Assembly (NCBI RefSeq): GCF_008085905.1
Contig: NZ_VSFF01000008.1
Coordinates: 493,457 to 557,456, forward strand
Reading direction: 5' to 3'
Length of the DNA stretch: 64,000 bases
Source: Actinomadura syzygii
GTDB taxonomy: Bacteria; Actinomycetota; Actinomycetes; Streptosporangiales; Streptosporangiaceae
This document shows, piece by piece, positions 41,926-50,378 of this stretch (position 1 is its first letter; each line of letters starts with the position of its first letter). Position numbers and translations under genes: made by a program. The notes under the pieces are model-generated. The model worked only from the letters and a program-made list of their open reading frames with translations. It did not search any database and had not been told where the DNA came from.

Positions 41926-42159
41926 CGCGACCGTGTCGACGCGGATAGGCGCAGCCGGGTTTTCGTGCGCTTCTCGCCTTGTACGCCGGTGATCTCGGAC
42001 CGGTACCGGCCGCCGCGTGACCTGACCATGGCAAAGCGGCCATAGGATGCAGCTCAAATGAGGTTCAAGATGCATGTGAACCTCAGGCGACGTTCAACCG
42101 TCTTCGGTGTGAATCGCGCTGACGGGGCGCGCGTTACAGGGGATTGGTGAGAGGTGTAT
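41797..42159. other. Intergenic region before the polysaccharide locus
   Basis: About 360 bp. The left half is the degenerate repeat tract; the right half holds the inverted repeat at 42059-42085. No gene seen. Confidence 0.55.
42059..42085. promoter_or_regulatory. Inverted repeat upstream of the priming glycosyltransferase
   Basis: TGAGGTTCA (42059-42067) and TGAACCTCA (42077-42085) are perfect 9-bp arms around a 9-nt centre containing ATGCAT. It lies 75-100 bp before the start codon, a good place for an operator controlling the polysaccharide genes. Confidence 0.6.
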
Positions 42160-43638
42160 ATGGCCGTCGTTGACAAGGTGCAGGCCGAGTCATCGACCAG
42201 CCATGACCAGCGGCGTCCGTCGTTCCAGAGCTGGAGCGGATCCTACCGGCGGGTCGCCGGGTACCTGGACTTCCTCAGCATGCTGGCGGCCGGCGTGATC
42301 GCGTTCGTGCTCCGGTTCCCGGGCGTCCCGACCGACCTGAACGCGCCGTACGTGGCGCTGACGGTCGCGCTTCCGATCGTGTGGGTGCCGACGCTGATGC
42401 TGTGCCGGGCCTACCAGCCGCGGTACGTCGGCGTCGGGTACGAGGAGTTCCACCGCGTGCTGCGGGCCGGGTTCATCCTCACCGCGACGGTCGCGATCGT
42501 CGCGTACGCGACCAAGACCGAAGTGGCGCGCGGCTACGTGGTGATGGCGCTGCCGCTCGGAACGGTCCTCGCGCTGCTCGCCCGCTACCGGCTGCGCAAG
42601 TGGCTGCACCGCAAGCGCTGGAACGGCGAGTGTATGCGCCGCGTCGTCGCGGTCGGTCACCGCACGTCGGTCGCCGACCTGATCCGCGAGCTGCAGAAGA
42701 AGCGCTACCACGGGATGGACATCGTCGCCGTGTGCCTGCCGCCCGCGCTCGCGTCCGGCGACGACGCGGTGGCCGAGGTGGAGGGCGTCCCGGTGCTGGG
42801 CGACTTCGCGCAGGCGGCGGCCGTGGCCGACCGCGTCGCGGCCGACTCGGTCGCGGTGCTCGCCTGCCCGGAGATGGACGGCGTGGCGCTGCGCAGGCTG
42901 GCCTGGCAGATCGAGCGCAACGACGTCGAGCTGGTGGTCGCGCCCGCGCTGATGGACGTGACCGGCCCGCGGATCTCGATCCGCCCGGTGTCCGGGCTGC
43001 CGCTGCTGCACGTCGAGCACCCGGAGCTGGACGGCGGCCGCAAGGTGTTCAAGGGCCTGTTCGACCGGGTCGCGGCGCTCGGTGCGCTGCTCGCGCTGAG
43101 CCCGCTGCTGGCGCTGGTCGCGGTCCTGATCAAGTTCTCCGGCGAGGGCGGCCCGGTGCTGTTCCGGCAGATCCGGGTCGGGCGCGGCGGCCGCGAGTTC
43201 ACCGTGCTGAAGTTCCGCACGATGGTCCCGGACGCCGAGGCCCGCCGCCTCGAACTGCTCCAGCAGAACGAGAACGACGGCGTGCTGTTCAAGATCCGCG
43301 CCGACCCGCGGGTGACGCCGGTGGGCCGCTGGCTGCGCCGCTACTCGCTGGACGAGCTGCCGCAGCTGTTCAACGTGCTGCGCGGCGACATGTCGCTGGT
43401 GGGGCCGCGTCCGCCGCTGCCGGAGGAGGTCGCCCAGTACGGCGGCGACGTGTACCGGCGGCTGGTCGTGAAGCCGGGCCTCACCGGCCTCTGGCAGGTG
43501 AGCGGCAGGTCCGACCTGACGTGGGAGGAGTCCGTCCGGCTCGACCTGCGCTACGTCGACAACTGGACGCTCGCCCTCGACCTCCAGATCATGTGGAAGA
43601 CCTGGTCGGCGGTCTTCCGCGGCTCCGGCGCGTACTGA
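42160..43638 (+). CDS. Polyprenyl-phosphate sugar-1-phosphate transferase (priming enzyme, WbaP/WcaJ type)
   Basis: A 492-residue protein with four N-terminal membrane helices (about 35-135), a CoA-binding-like cytosolic domain, a further membrane hairpin (about 305-325) and the C-terminal bacterial sugar transferase domain. The last contains KFRTMVPDA, RRYSLDELPQLFNVL, GDMSLVGPRPPLP and KPGLTGLWQVSGRSDL. It loads the first sugar phosphate onto undecaprenyl/decaprenyl phosphate to begin a polysaccharide repeat unit. ATG 42160 has GAGAGG 5 nt upstream. It opens the plus-strand half of the locus and has a candidate operator before it. Confidence 0.94.
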   Translation: MAVVDKVQAESSTSHDQRRPSFQSWSGSYRRVAGYLDFLSMLAAGVIAFVLRFPGVPTDLNAPYVALTVALPIVWVPTLMLCRAYQPRYVGVGYEEFHRVLRAGFILTATVAIVAYATKTEVARGYVVMALPLGTVLALLARYRLRKWLHRKRWNGECMRRVVAVGHRTSVADLIRELQKKRYHGMDIVAVCLPPALASGDDAVAEVEGVPVLGDFAQAAAVADRVAADSVAVLACPEMDGVALRRLAWQIERNDVELVVAPALMDVTGPRISIRPVSGLPLLHVEHPELDGGRKVFKGLFDRVAALGALLALSPLLALVAVLIKFSGEGGPVLFRQIRVGRGGREFTVLKFRTMVPDAEARRLELLQQNENDGVLFKIRADPRVTPVGRWLRRYSLDELPQLFNVLRGDMSLVGPRPPLPEEVAQYGGDVYRRLVVKPGLTGLWQVSGRSDLTWEESVRLDLRYVDNWTLALDLQIMWKTWSAVFRGSGAY

Positions 43639-43799
43639 ACCGGAGGCCCCGCGCGGGACCCTATGGCGACCCTTGGCGACCCCTGCGGGGCGCCGACCGG
43701 TGGCCGCGGGGGCGTACCCTGACGCGGGCGCGGCGCGCTCGGACGCGCATGAGACAGTGGATCGGACAGAACGAGCCGAATCGGGAATGTGATCGACGG

Positions 43800-44744
43800 A
43801 TGACGGTGGATGCGGCCGCGGACGACCACGAGCTGGCGGCGGAGCTCGCCGGCACGGCGGGTCGCCTGCTGCTGGACGTGCGGGACGAGGTGGGCTTCGC
43901 CGACGCGCGGGCCCTCAAGGACGCGGGCGACCTGCGGTCGCACGAGTACCTCATGGCGGCGCTGGCCGAGCGCTGTCCCGGCGACGCCGTCCTGTCCGAG
44001 GAGGGCCGCTCCGCGGCCGCGGGCAAGCGCACGGGCGGCGGCGAGAGCGCCCCCACCCGCAACACCGCCGACGCCGAGCGGCTGACCGCCGACCGCGTCT
44101 GGATCATCGACCCGCTGGACGGCACCCGCGAGTTCTCCGAGGAGGGCCGCCGCGACTGGGCGGTGCACGTGGCGCTGTGGCGGCGCGACCCGGCCGGCGG
44201 CGGACGGCTCGCCGCCGGGGCCGTGGCGCTCCCGGCGCAGGGCCTGATCCTGCGGACGGACGCCACCGGCGGCGCGTCGCTGGTCCGGGACGACGCGGGC
44301 GACCCCGACCCGGTGACCGCCGGGTCGCGCCGGGCCCGCGGGGTGCTGCCCCGCGAGGTGCCGCTGCACGTCCCGGCCCCGGACGCCGGCAAACTGCGCA
44401 TCGCGGTGAGCCGCACCCGGCCGCCGGAGTTCGTCCAGCGGATGGCGGATCAGATAGACCTCGACGTCGAGATGGTGCCGATCGGGTCGGCGGGGGCGAA
44501 GATCTCCGCGGTCCTGCTCGGCGAGGTGGACGCCTACGTCCACGCGGGCGGGCAGTACGAGTGGGACTCGGCCGCCCCGGCGGCGGTGGCCCTCGCGGCG
44601 GGGGCGCACGCGTCCCGCGTCGACGGGGCCGCGCTGGAGTACAACCGGGAGGACCCGCGGCTCCCGGATATCCTGGTGTGCCATCCCATGTCGGCGTCGA
44701 CGCTGCTGACCGGCATCGGGAGTGTGTCCGGCGCGTTGCCCTGA
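43800..44744 (+). CDS. cysQ: 3'(2'),5'-bisphosphate nucleotidase CysQ
   Basis: A 314-residue inositol-monophosphatase-fold enzyme. Motifs are SEEGRS (first metal ligands), WIIDPLDGTREF (catalytic Asp cluster) and YEWDSAAPAAVA (third metal ligand). CysQ removes PAP, the by-product of PAPS-dependent sulfation or reduction, or lowers PAPS. ATG 43800 is assumed; ATG 43749 is in frame. It sits between the priming transferase and cysDN, tying sulfate chemistry to the polysaccharide locus. An insert near 60-80 is Gly/Ala-rich. Confidence 0.9.
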   Translation: MTVDAAADDHELAAELAGTAGRLLLDVRDEVGFADARALKDAGDLRSHEYLMAALAERCPGDAVLSEEGRSAAAGKRTGGGESAPTRNTADAERLTADRVWIIDPLDGTREFSEEGRRDWAVHVALWRRDPAGGGRLAAGAVALPAQGLILRTDATGGASLVRDDAGDPDPVTAGSRRARGVLPREVPLHVPAPDAGKLRIAVSRTRPPEFVQRMADQIDLDVEMVPIGSAGAKISAVLLGEVDAYVHAGGQYEWDSAAPAAVALAAGAHASRVDGAALEYNREDPRLPDILVCHPMSASTLLTGIGSVSGALP

Positions 44745-44750
44745 CGCCTT

Positions 44751-44773
44751 CCCGCCCGAGGGCGGGATTTTTT
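44751..44773 (+). terminator. Intrinsic terminator after cysQ
   Basis: CCCGCCC (44751-44757), loop GA, GGGCGGG (44760-44766), then a run of six T (44768-44773). A classical Rho-independent terminator, the only one here with a clear T-tract. Confidence 0.9.
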
Positions 44774-44863
44774 CCGCGGCCGCCGGGCGTTCGATCCGGA
44801 GGGGACGTCCGTCCCGCGGCCACTCGGTTGCATCTGCCAGTACAGCGTGAAAGAGCCCACACC

Positions 44864-45793
44864 ATGCCTCAGACGACGCAGCGTTGTGATTACCTGCTGT
44901 CCCAGTTGGACGTGCTAGAAGCCGAGTCGATCCACATCTTCCGCGAGGTCGCGGCGGAGTTCGAGCGGCCGGTGCTGCTGTTCTCCGGCGGCAAGGACAG
45001 CATCGTCATGCTGCGGCTGGCGCAGAAGGCGTTCTGGCCCGCCCCGATCCCGTTCCCGGTGATGCACGTCGACACCGGGCACAACTTCCCCGAGGTGATC
45101 GAGTTCCGCGACCAGATGGTCGCCGACGTCGGCGTGCGGCTGGTCGTCGCCTCGGTGCAGGAGTCGATCGACAGCGGCCGCGTGGTGGAGCAGAAGGGGC
45201 GCCGCGCGTCCCGGAACCGGTTGCAGACCACGACGCTGCTGGACGCGATCGAGGAGCACCAGTTCGACGCCGCGTTCGGCGGGGCGCGCCGCGACGAGGA
45301 GAAGGCCCGCGCCAAGGAGCGCGTGGTGTCGTTCCGCGACGAGTTCGGCCAGTGGGACCCGAAGAACCAGCGTCCCGAGCTGTGGAACCTGTTCAACACG
45401 AAGATCGTGCAGGGTGAGCACGTGCGCGTGTTCCCGCTGTCGAACTGGACCGAGCTCGACATCTGGGACTACGTCCGCCGCGAGGAACTGGCGCTCCCGC
45501 CGATCTACTTCTCGCACACCCGCCGCGTGTTCGAGCGCGACGGCCTGCTCCTGGACGCCGAGACCGGGTTCGCGAACCGCGGCGACGACGAGCCGGAGTT
45601 CGAGGCCACGGTCCGCTACCGGACGGTCGGCGACGCGTCCTGCACGGGCGCGGTGAAGTCGGCGGCGGAGAGCCTGGAAGAGGTCATGGAGGAGATCGCC
45701 GCGACCCGGGTGACCGAGCGCGGGCAGACCCGCGCCGACGACCGCACCAGCGAGGCCGCCATGGAGGACCGCAAGAAGGAGGGCTACTTCTAA
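44864..45793 (+). CDS. cysD: Sulfate adenylyltransferase subunit 2
   Basis: A 309-residue PP-loop ATP-pyrophosphatase-family protein: LLFSGGKDSIVML (PP-loop), HVDTGHNFPE, GGARRDEEKARAKER and PLSNWTELDIWDY. With CysN it forms APS from sulfate and ATP. The stop overlaps the cysN start (TAATG), so translation is coupled. It follows a strong terminator and therefore needs its own promoter; the 90 bp between show no obvious one. Confidence 0.97.
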   Translation: MPQTTQRCDYLLSQLDVLEAESIHIFREVAAEFERPVLLFSGGKDSIVMLRLAQKAFWPAPIPFPVMHVDTGHNFPEVIEFRDQMVADVGVRLVVASVQESIDSGRVVEQKGRRASRNRLQTTTLLDAIEEHQFDAAFGGARRDEEKARAKERVVSFRDEFGQWDPKNQRPELWNLFNTKIVQGEHVRVFPLSNWTELDIWDYVRREELALPPIYFSHTRRVFERDGLLLDAETGFANRGDDEPEFEATVRYRTVGDASCTGAVKSAAESLEEVMEEIAATRVTERGQTRADDRTSEAAMEDRKKEGYF

Positions 45794-47118
45794 TGGCCGC
45801 CACCCAGCCTTCCGGGGGAGCCTCGCTCTCCGGCACGACCCCGTCCGGCAAGAGCATGGACCTGCTGCGCTTCGCCACCGCCGGCAGCGTCGACGACGGC
45901 AAGTCCACGCTGATCGGCCGCCTGCTGTTCGACTCCAAGTCGATCTTCGAGGACCAACTGGAGTCGGTCGAGCGAACCAGCGCCGACCGCGGCGAGGAGT
46001 ACACCAACCTCGCGCTGCTGACCGACGGCCTGCGCGCGGAGCGCGAGCAGGGCATCACCATCGACGTCGCGTACCGGTACTTCGCGACGCCGCGCCGCAA
46101 GTTCATCATCGCCGACACGCCAGGCCACATCCAGTACACCCGCAACATGGTGACGGGCGCGTCCACGGCCGACCTGGCGATCATCCTGGTGGACGCCCGC
46201 AAGGGCATCCTTGAGCAGTCGCGGCGGCACGCGTTCCTGACCACGCTGCTCCAGGTCCCGCACCTGGTCGTCGCGGTCAACAAGATGGACCTCGTCGACT
46301 ACGACCGCGCCGTGTACGAGCGGATCGTGGACGAGTTCACCGCGTTCGCCTCCAAGCTCGAGGTGACCGACCTGACCTTCATCCCGATCTCGGCGCTGCA
46401 CGGCGACAACGTCGTCGAGCGCAGCGTCAACATGACGTGGTACGAGGGCTCGTCGCTGCTGCACCACCTGGAGCATGTCCACATCGCGTCCGACCGGAAC
46501 CTGATCGACGTGCGGTTCCCGGTGCAGTACGTGATCCGCCCGCACGCCTCCACCGACCCCGACCTGCACGACTACCGGGGATACGCGGGGCAGGTCGCGG
46601 GCGGGGTGCTGAAGCCGGGCGACGAGGTGGTGCACCTGCCGTCCGGGCTGACCACGACGATCACCCACATCGACGGGCCGCGCGGCCCGGTCGCGGAGGC
46701 GTACGCGCCGATGTCGGTGACGCTGCGGCTGGCCGACGACATCGACATCTCCCGCGGCGACATGATCGCCCGGCCGCACAACCGCCCGGAGGTCGCGCAG
46801 GACATCGACGCCATGGTGTGCTGGATGACCCCCGACCGGACCCTCACGCCGCGCGCCAAGCTGGTGATCAAGCACACCACGCGGACCGCCAAGGCCGTCG
46901 TGAGGGACCTGCACTACCGGCTGGACGTCAACACCCTGCACCGCGACGAGGAGGCGACCGGTCTCGGGCTGAACGAGATCGGCCGGGTCTCGCTGCGCGT
47001 CACCCAGCCGCTGTTCGTCGACGACTACGGCCGCAACCGGCTGACCGGCGGCTTCATCCTGATCGACGAGGCCACCAACAACACCGTCGGCGCCGGAATG
47101 ATCACCGGCGCGCGCTGA
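45793..47118 (+). CDS. cysN: Sulfate adenylyltransferase subunit 1 (GTPase)
   Basis: A 441-residue elongation-factor-like GTPase: GSVDDGKSTL (G1), GITIDVAYRYF (G2), ADTPGHIQYTRNM (G3) and VNKMDLVDY (G4), then two beta-barrel domains. It drives APS formation by CysD. There is no APS kinase (CysC) domain fused at the C-terminus, and no cysC gene is in the window, so PAPS for sulfation must use a kinase encoded elsewhere. Confidence 0.97.
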   Translation: MAATQPSGGASLSGTTPSGKSMDLLRFATAGSVDDGKSTLIGRLLFDSKSIFEDQLESVERTSADRGEEYTNLALLTDGLRAEREQGITIDVAYRYFATPRRKFIIADTPGHIQYTRNMVTGASTADLAIILVDARKGILEQSRRHAFLTTLLQVPHLVVAVNKMDLVDYDRAVYERIVDEFTAFASKLEVTDLTFIPISALHGDNVVERSVNMTWYEGSSLLHHLEHVHIASDRNLIDVRFPVQYVIRPHASTDPDLHDYRGYAGQVAGGVLKPGDEVVHLPSGLTTTITHIDGPRGPVAEAYAPMSVTLRLADDIDISRGDMIARPHNRPEVAQDIDAMVCWMTPDRTLTPRAKLVIKHTTRTAKAVVRDLHYRLDVNTLHRDEEATGLGLNEIGRVSLRVTQPLFVDDYGRNRLTGGFILIDEATNNTVGAGMITGAR

Positions 47119-47123
47119 TCCCG

Positions 47124-47154
47124 GCGCGCCGCGGGACGCCGTCCCGCGGCGCGC
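47124..47154. terminator. Stem-loop after cysN
   Basis: Arms of 14 bp beginning GCGCGCC (47124-47137 and 47141-47154) with a 3-nt loop, 5 nt after the cysN stop. No T-tract. Confidence 0.65.
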
Positions 47155-47213
47155 TCGGCAAGCATCCGTCCAGGCTCCCGGTCCGTCCCCCTCGAGAGCA
47201 AGGCAGGCCATCG

Positions 47214-48110
47214 ATGCCCCCTTCCGTCGGCGTCGTCCTCCCGACGCACAACCGGCCGGAGCTGCTGCGCCGCGCGCTGGAGTCGGTCCTCGCCCAGGAG
47301 TACGACGGCGACCTGCGCGCCGTCGTCGTGTTCGACCGGGCCGAGCCGGACGCCTCGCTCGCCGGGGACCGCGTCGAGGTGATCGCCAACACCCGGACGC
47401 CGGGCCTCGCGGGCGCCCGCAACACCGGGATCCAGCACCTCGGCACCGACCTCGTCGCGTTCTGCGACGACGACGACGCGTGGCTGCCCGGCAAGCTCGC
47501 CGCCCAGGTCAAGGCGCTGGAGGCCGAGCCCGAAGCGGTGCTGTGCAGCGCCGGCATCGTCATCGACTTCGACGGGCGCGAACTGCCGCGCCTCGCCGGG
47601 ACGACGAGCGTCACCTACGACGCCCTCATCAAGGACCGGATGATGAGCGTCCACTCGTCCACCTACGTGGCGCGCCGCGAGCCGCTGATCGAGATCGGCA
47701 TGGTGGACGAGACGATCCCCGGCAGCCAGGGCGAGGACTGGGACCTCGCGCTCCGCGCCGCGCGCCGCCACCCGGTCGTGAACGTCGACGAGCCGCTCGT
47801 CCGCGTGCTGTGGGGGCTGACGTCGTACTACGCGCAGGCGTGGGAGACGAAGGTCGCGGCGCTCGAATGGTTCCTCGCGCACTACCCGGAGATCGGCCGC
47901 GAGCCGGGCGCGGCCGGGCGCGTCTACGGGCAGCTCGCGTTCGGGTGCGCCACGGTCGGGCGGCGGCGGGACGCGCTGCGCTGGTCGGCCCGCGCGCTGC
48001 GCGCGAACCCGGCCGAGCGGCGGGTGCCGTTCGCGCTGGCGGTCGCGTCCGGGGTGGTGTCCGGCAAGCGGGTCCTGCTCGCCCTGCACACCCGGGGACG
48101 CGGAATCTGA
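47214..48110 (+). CDS. GT2-family glycosyltransferase
   Basis: A 298-residue GT-A enzyme without membrane segments: VGVVLPTHNRPELL at the N-terminus, LAGARNTGIQHL, and the metal/nucleotide site FCDDDDAWLPGKL. The C-terminal 80 residues are helical (AGRVYGQLAFGCATVGRRRDAL). It probably adds one sugar of the repeat unit at the cytoplasmic face. Donor unknown. ATG 47214 has AAGGCAGG upstream. Confidence 0.9.
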   Translation: MPPSVGVVLPTHNRPELLRRALESVLAQEYDGDLRAVVVFDRAEPDASLAGDRVEVIANTRTPGLAGARNTGIQHLGTDLVAFCDDDDAWLPGKLAAQVKALEAEPEAVLCSAGIVIDFDGRELPRLAGTTSVTYDALIKDRMMSVHSSTYVARREPLIEIGMVDETIPGSQGEDWDLALRAARRHPVVNVDEPLVRVLWGLTSYYAQAWETKVAALEWFLAHYPEIGREPGAAGRVYGQLAFGCATVGRRRDALRWSARALRANPAERRVPFALAVASGVVSGKRVLLALHTRGRGI

Positions 48111-48224
48111 CCGATGCCTGCCGTTTCCCCGCTTCCACCACCTTTCCCCATGTCGCGACGCTAGTGTCCCCGCTACCGCCCCCGTGTTCGCCAAGGCCGT
48201 CCCAGTGTTAGAAGGAGCCCTCCC

Positions 48225-49049
48225 GTGCACATCTCCGCCCGCCGCATCGCCGCGTCCGGGACGCTCGCGCTGGCGCTCACGCCCGCGCTGGCGCTGACCG
48301 CCGTCCCCGCGCACGCGCAGGTCGACCTCGACGCGGTCGCCGAGGGCATCACCGAGAGCGGCTACTACGTCGACTCGCACGCGAAGTACTACCAGTCGGA
48401 CGGCGCGCAGGAGCTGCTCCGCACGGCGCAGGGCCGGTCCGTGGCGGTGTTCATCGCGATCCTCCCGGCGGGGAACGACCCGGCGGCGGTCCTCCAGCAG
48501 CTGCCTGGCCTGATGCACCGCAAGGGGACGTACGCGGTCCTGGCGGGCGACCAGTTGAAGGTGTCGTCGAACGCGCTGCCGGACGCGCAGGTGAAGACCG
48601 CCTACACGAAGGCCGTCGCGGGCGCGAAGGGCAAGCCCGACCTGGCGCTGCTCCACTTCGTCCGGACGCTGCCCGAGTCGAAGTACGCGCCGCCGAAGCC
48701 CGGCAAGCCCGGCAACAACGGCAAGCCCGCGCCGCAGTCGTCGACGCAGCAGCAGGAGGAGCGGACGCTCGCCCAGTCGCAGCCGACCGGCCCCGCCGCC
48801 GGGTCCGAGGCCGCGGGGCCGAAGGACGACGGCGGTTCGGCGCTGCCGTTCGTGCTGGGCGGCGGCGGCCTCGTGGTCGTCGCGGCGGCGGGCGGTTTCC
48901 TGCTGCTGCGCAAGCGGTCCGCGAAGCCCGCGCCGGCCGGGGCGCCGGCCGGGGGCGGGCAGCCGCTCGTGCCGCCCGCGCAGCCCGCGGCCGACCCGGG
49001 CGAGGCGCGGGCCGAGGCCGCCAAGCCCGAGCCGCCCAAGGACGCCTGA
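48225..49049 (+). CDS. Secreted, membrane-anchored protein with TPM-like domain, unknown function
   Basis: A 274-residue protein: signal peptide to about residue 31 (AVPAHAQ), a small alpha/beta domain (about 33-145) reminiscent of TPM/Rv1476-type domains, a Pro/Lys/Gln-rich linker (about 150-205), one membrane helix (about 207-230, LPFVLGGGGLVVVAAAGGFL) with a KKR-like basic stop-transfer, and a Pro/Ala tail. The domain should lie outside the membrane. GTG 48225 follows GAAGGAG. It ends the plus-strand block and converges with the RCC1 gene. Confidence 0.7.
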   Translation: MHISARRIAASGTLALALTPALALTAVPAHAQVDLDAVAEGITESGYYVDSHAKYYQSDGAQELLRTAQGRSVAVFIAILPAGNDPAAVLQQLPGLMHRKGTYAVLAGDQLKVSSNALPDAQVKTAYTKAVAGAKGKPDLALLHFVRTLPESKYAPPKPGKPGNNGKPAPQSSTQQQEERTLAQSQPTGPAAGSEAAGPKDDGGSALPFVLGGGGLVVVAAAGGFLLLRKRSAKPAPAGAPAGGGQPLVPPAQPAADPGEARAEAAKPEPPKDA

Positions 49050-49067
49050 GCGTCCGGCAGGAGGGGG

Positions 49068-50378
49068 TCAGGGCGTTCGGGGGGCGACGAGCAGGATCAG
49101 GTGGCGTTCCCCGGCGCCCGCGGACACGCTGTTCCCGGGTGCCCCGCCGAGCGACGTCACGACCTTGCCGGGCCGGCTGCGCGCCGCCCGCCGCCCGGAG
49201 CCGAGCTGGCCGCTGCCGCCCGCGCCCCAGGTCAGCGGCGTCCCGTCGGTGAGGATCGCCGCGCCGTACGCCTCGCCCGCGAACACCTGCGCGGCGCCGC
49301 GCAGCCTGCCGTCGCCGTCCTCGTCGACCACGTGGACGGGGGACGTGCGGAGCGTCAGCGTCCCGTCGCCGAGCTGCCCGGCGGTGTTGTTGCCCCAGGC
49401 GACGACCGTGCCGTCCCTGCGGAGCGCGTAGTTGTTCTTCTCGGCGGCGGCGAGCGCGATGACGCCGCCGAGGCGGCCCTGGCCCGCCACGCCCGACACG
49501 AGCGTCGGGGTGAGCCGGTCCTCGCGCGTCCCGTCGCCGAGCTGGCCGAGGTCGTTGTGGCCCCACGCGGCGACCCGCCCGTCGTTCAGCAGCGCCAGGC
49601 CGTGCTGCCCGCCGACCGCGACGCGGACGACGCCGTTCAGCCGCCCGGCCCCGTACAGGCCGCGGACGGGCACCGGCAGCGCCCGGTCCTCGCGGGTGCC
49701 GTCGCCGACCATGCCGAACGTGTTGGCGCCCCACGCGAGCACCTGCCCGTTGCGGCGCAGCGCCAGCTCGGTGCGCCCGTCGGCGGCGATCGCCGTGATC
49801 CCGCCGAGCGGGCGCTCGCCGTCCGGGGACCTCACGGTCGTCGGGTAGAGCGGGCTCTCGCGCTCGCCCGTGCCGCGCTGGCCGGACGCCCCGACGCCCC
49901 ACGTCACGACGGTGCCGTCGCGGCGCAGCGCCATGGAGAAGTCGGTGTTGGCGCTGACGGCGACGACGTCGCCGAGCTGCCCGTCCTGCCCGTCCGGGGC
50001 GAGGACGGGGACCGGGACGCGGCTGTCGCGGGTCGTCCCGTCGCCGAGCTGGCCGTGGTCGTTGGCGCCCCACGCGACGACCGTCCCGTCGCCCTTGACG
50101 GCGAGCGAGTGCCGCCCGCCGCCCGCGACCGCGCGGACCCTCTCCAGGCCGACCGGGGCGAGGTTCGGGTCCCTGTCCGGGCCGGGACGGCCGAGCTGGC
50201 CGTTCTCGTTGAGGCCGCTCGTCCAGACGGCGCCGGTCGGGCCGCCCGCCGCACCGGCGGCGGGCGGCGCGGACGCGGGCGGGGACACGCCGGGCGCCGC
50301 CGTCCCGCCGCATCCCGCCGCCAGCAGGCCGAGCGCGACGAGCGCGGCGAGCGCCGCCGTGAGACGCCCGCCGATCAC
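49068..50378 (-). CDS. RCC1-repeat lipoprotein
   Basis: A 436-residue lipoprotein (lipobox LAAGC near 23) followed by seven or so RCC1 blades with the repeated pattern GDGTVVAWGANDHGQLGDGT, forming a beta-propeller outside the membrane. Function unknown; propellers of this type bind proteins or glycans. GTG 50378 overlaps the stop of the upstream ParB-like/methyltransferase gene (GTGA), making it the last gene of the minus-strand operon. Its place suggests a surface role linked to the polysaccharide. Confidence 0.85.
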   Translation of the reverse strand: MIGGRLTAALAALVALGLLAAGCGGTAAPGVSPPASAPPAAGAAGGPTGAVWTSGLNENGQLGRPGPDRDPNLAPVGLERVRAVAGGGRHSLAVKGDGTVVAWGANDHGQLGDGTTRDSRVPVPVLAPDGQDGQLGDVVAVSANTDFSMALRRDGTVVTWGVGASGQRGTGERESPLYPTTVRSPDGERPLGGITAIAADGRTELALRRNGQVLAWGANTFGMVGDGTREDRALPVPVRGLYGAGRLNGVVRVAVGGQHGLALLNDGRVAAWGHNDLGQLGDGTREDRLTPTLVSGVAGQGRLGGVIALAAAEKNNYALRRDGTVVAWGNNTAGQLGDGTLTLRTSPVHVVDEDGDGRLRGAAQVFAGEAYGAAILTDGTPLTWGAGGSGQLGSGRRAARSRPGKVVTSLGGAPGNSVSAGAGERHLILLVAPRTP

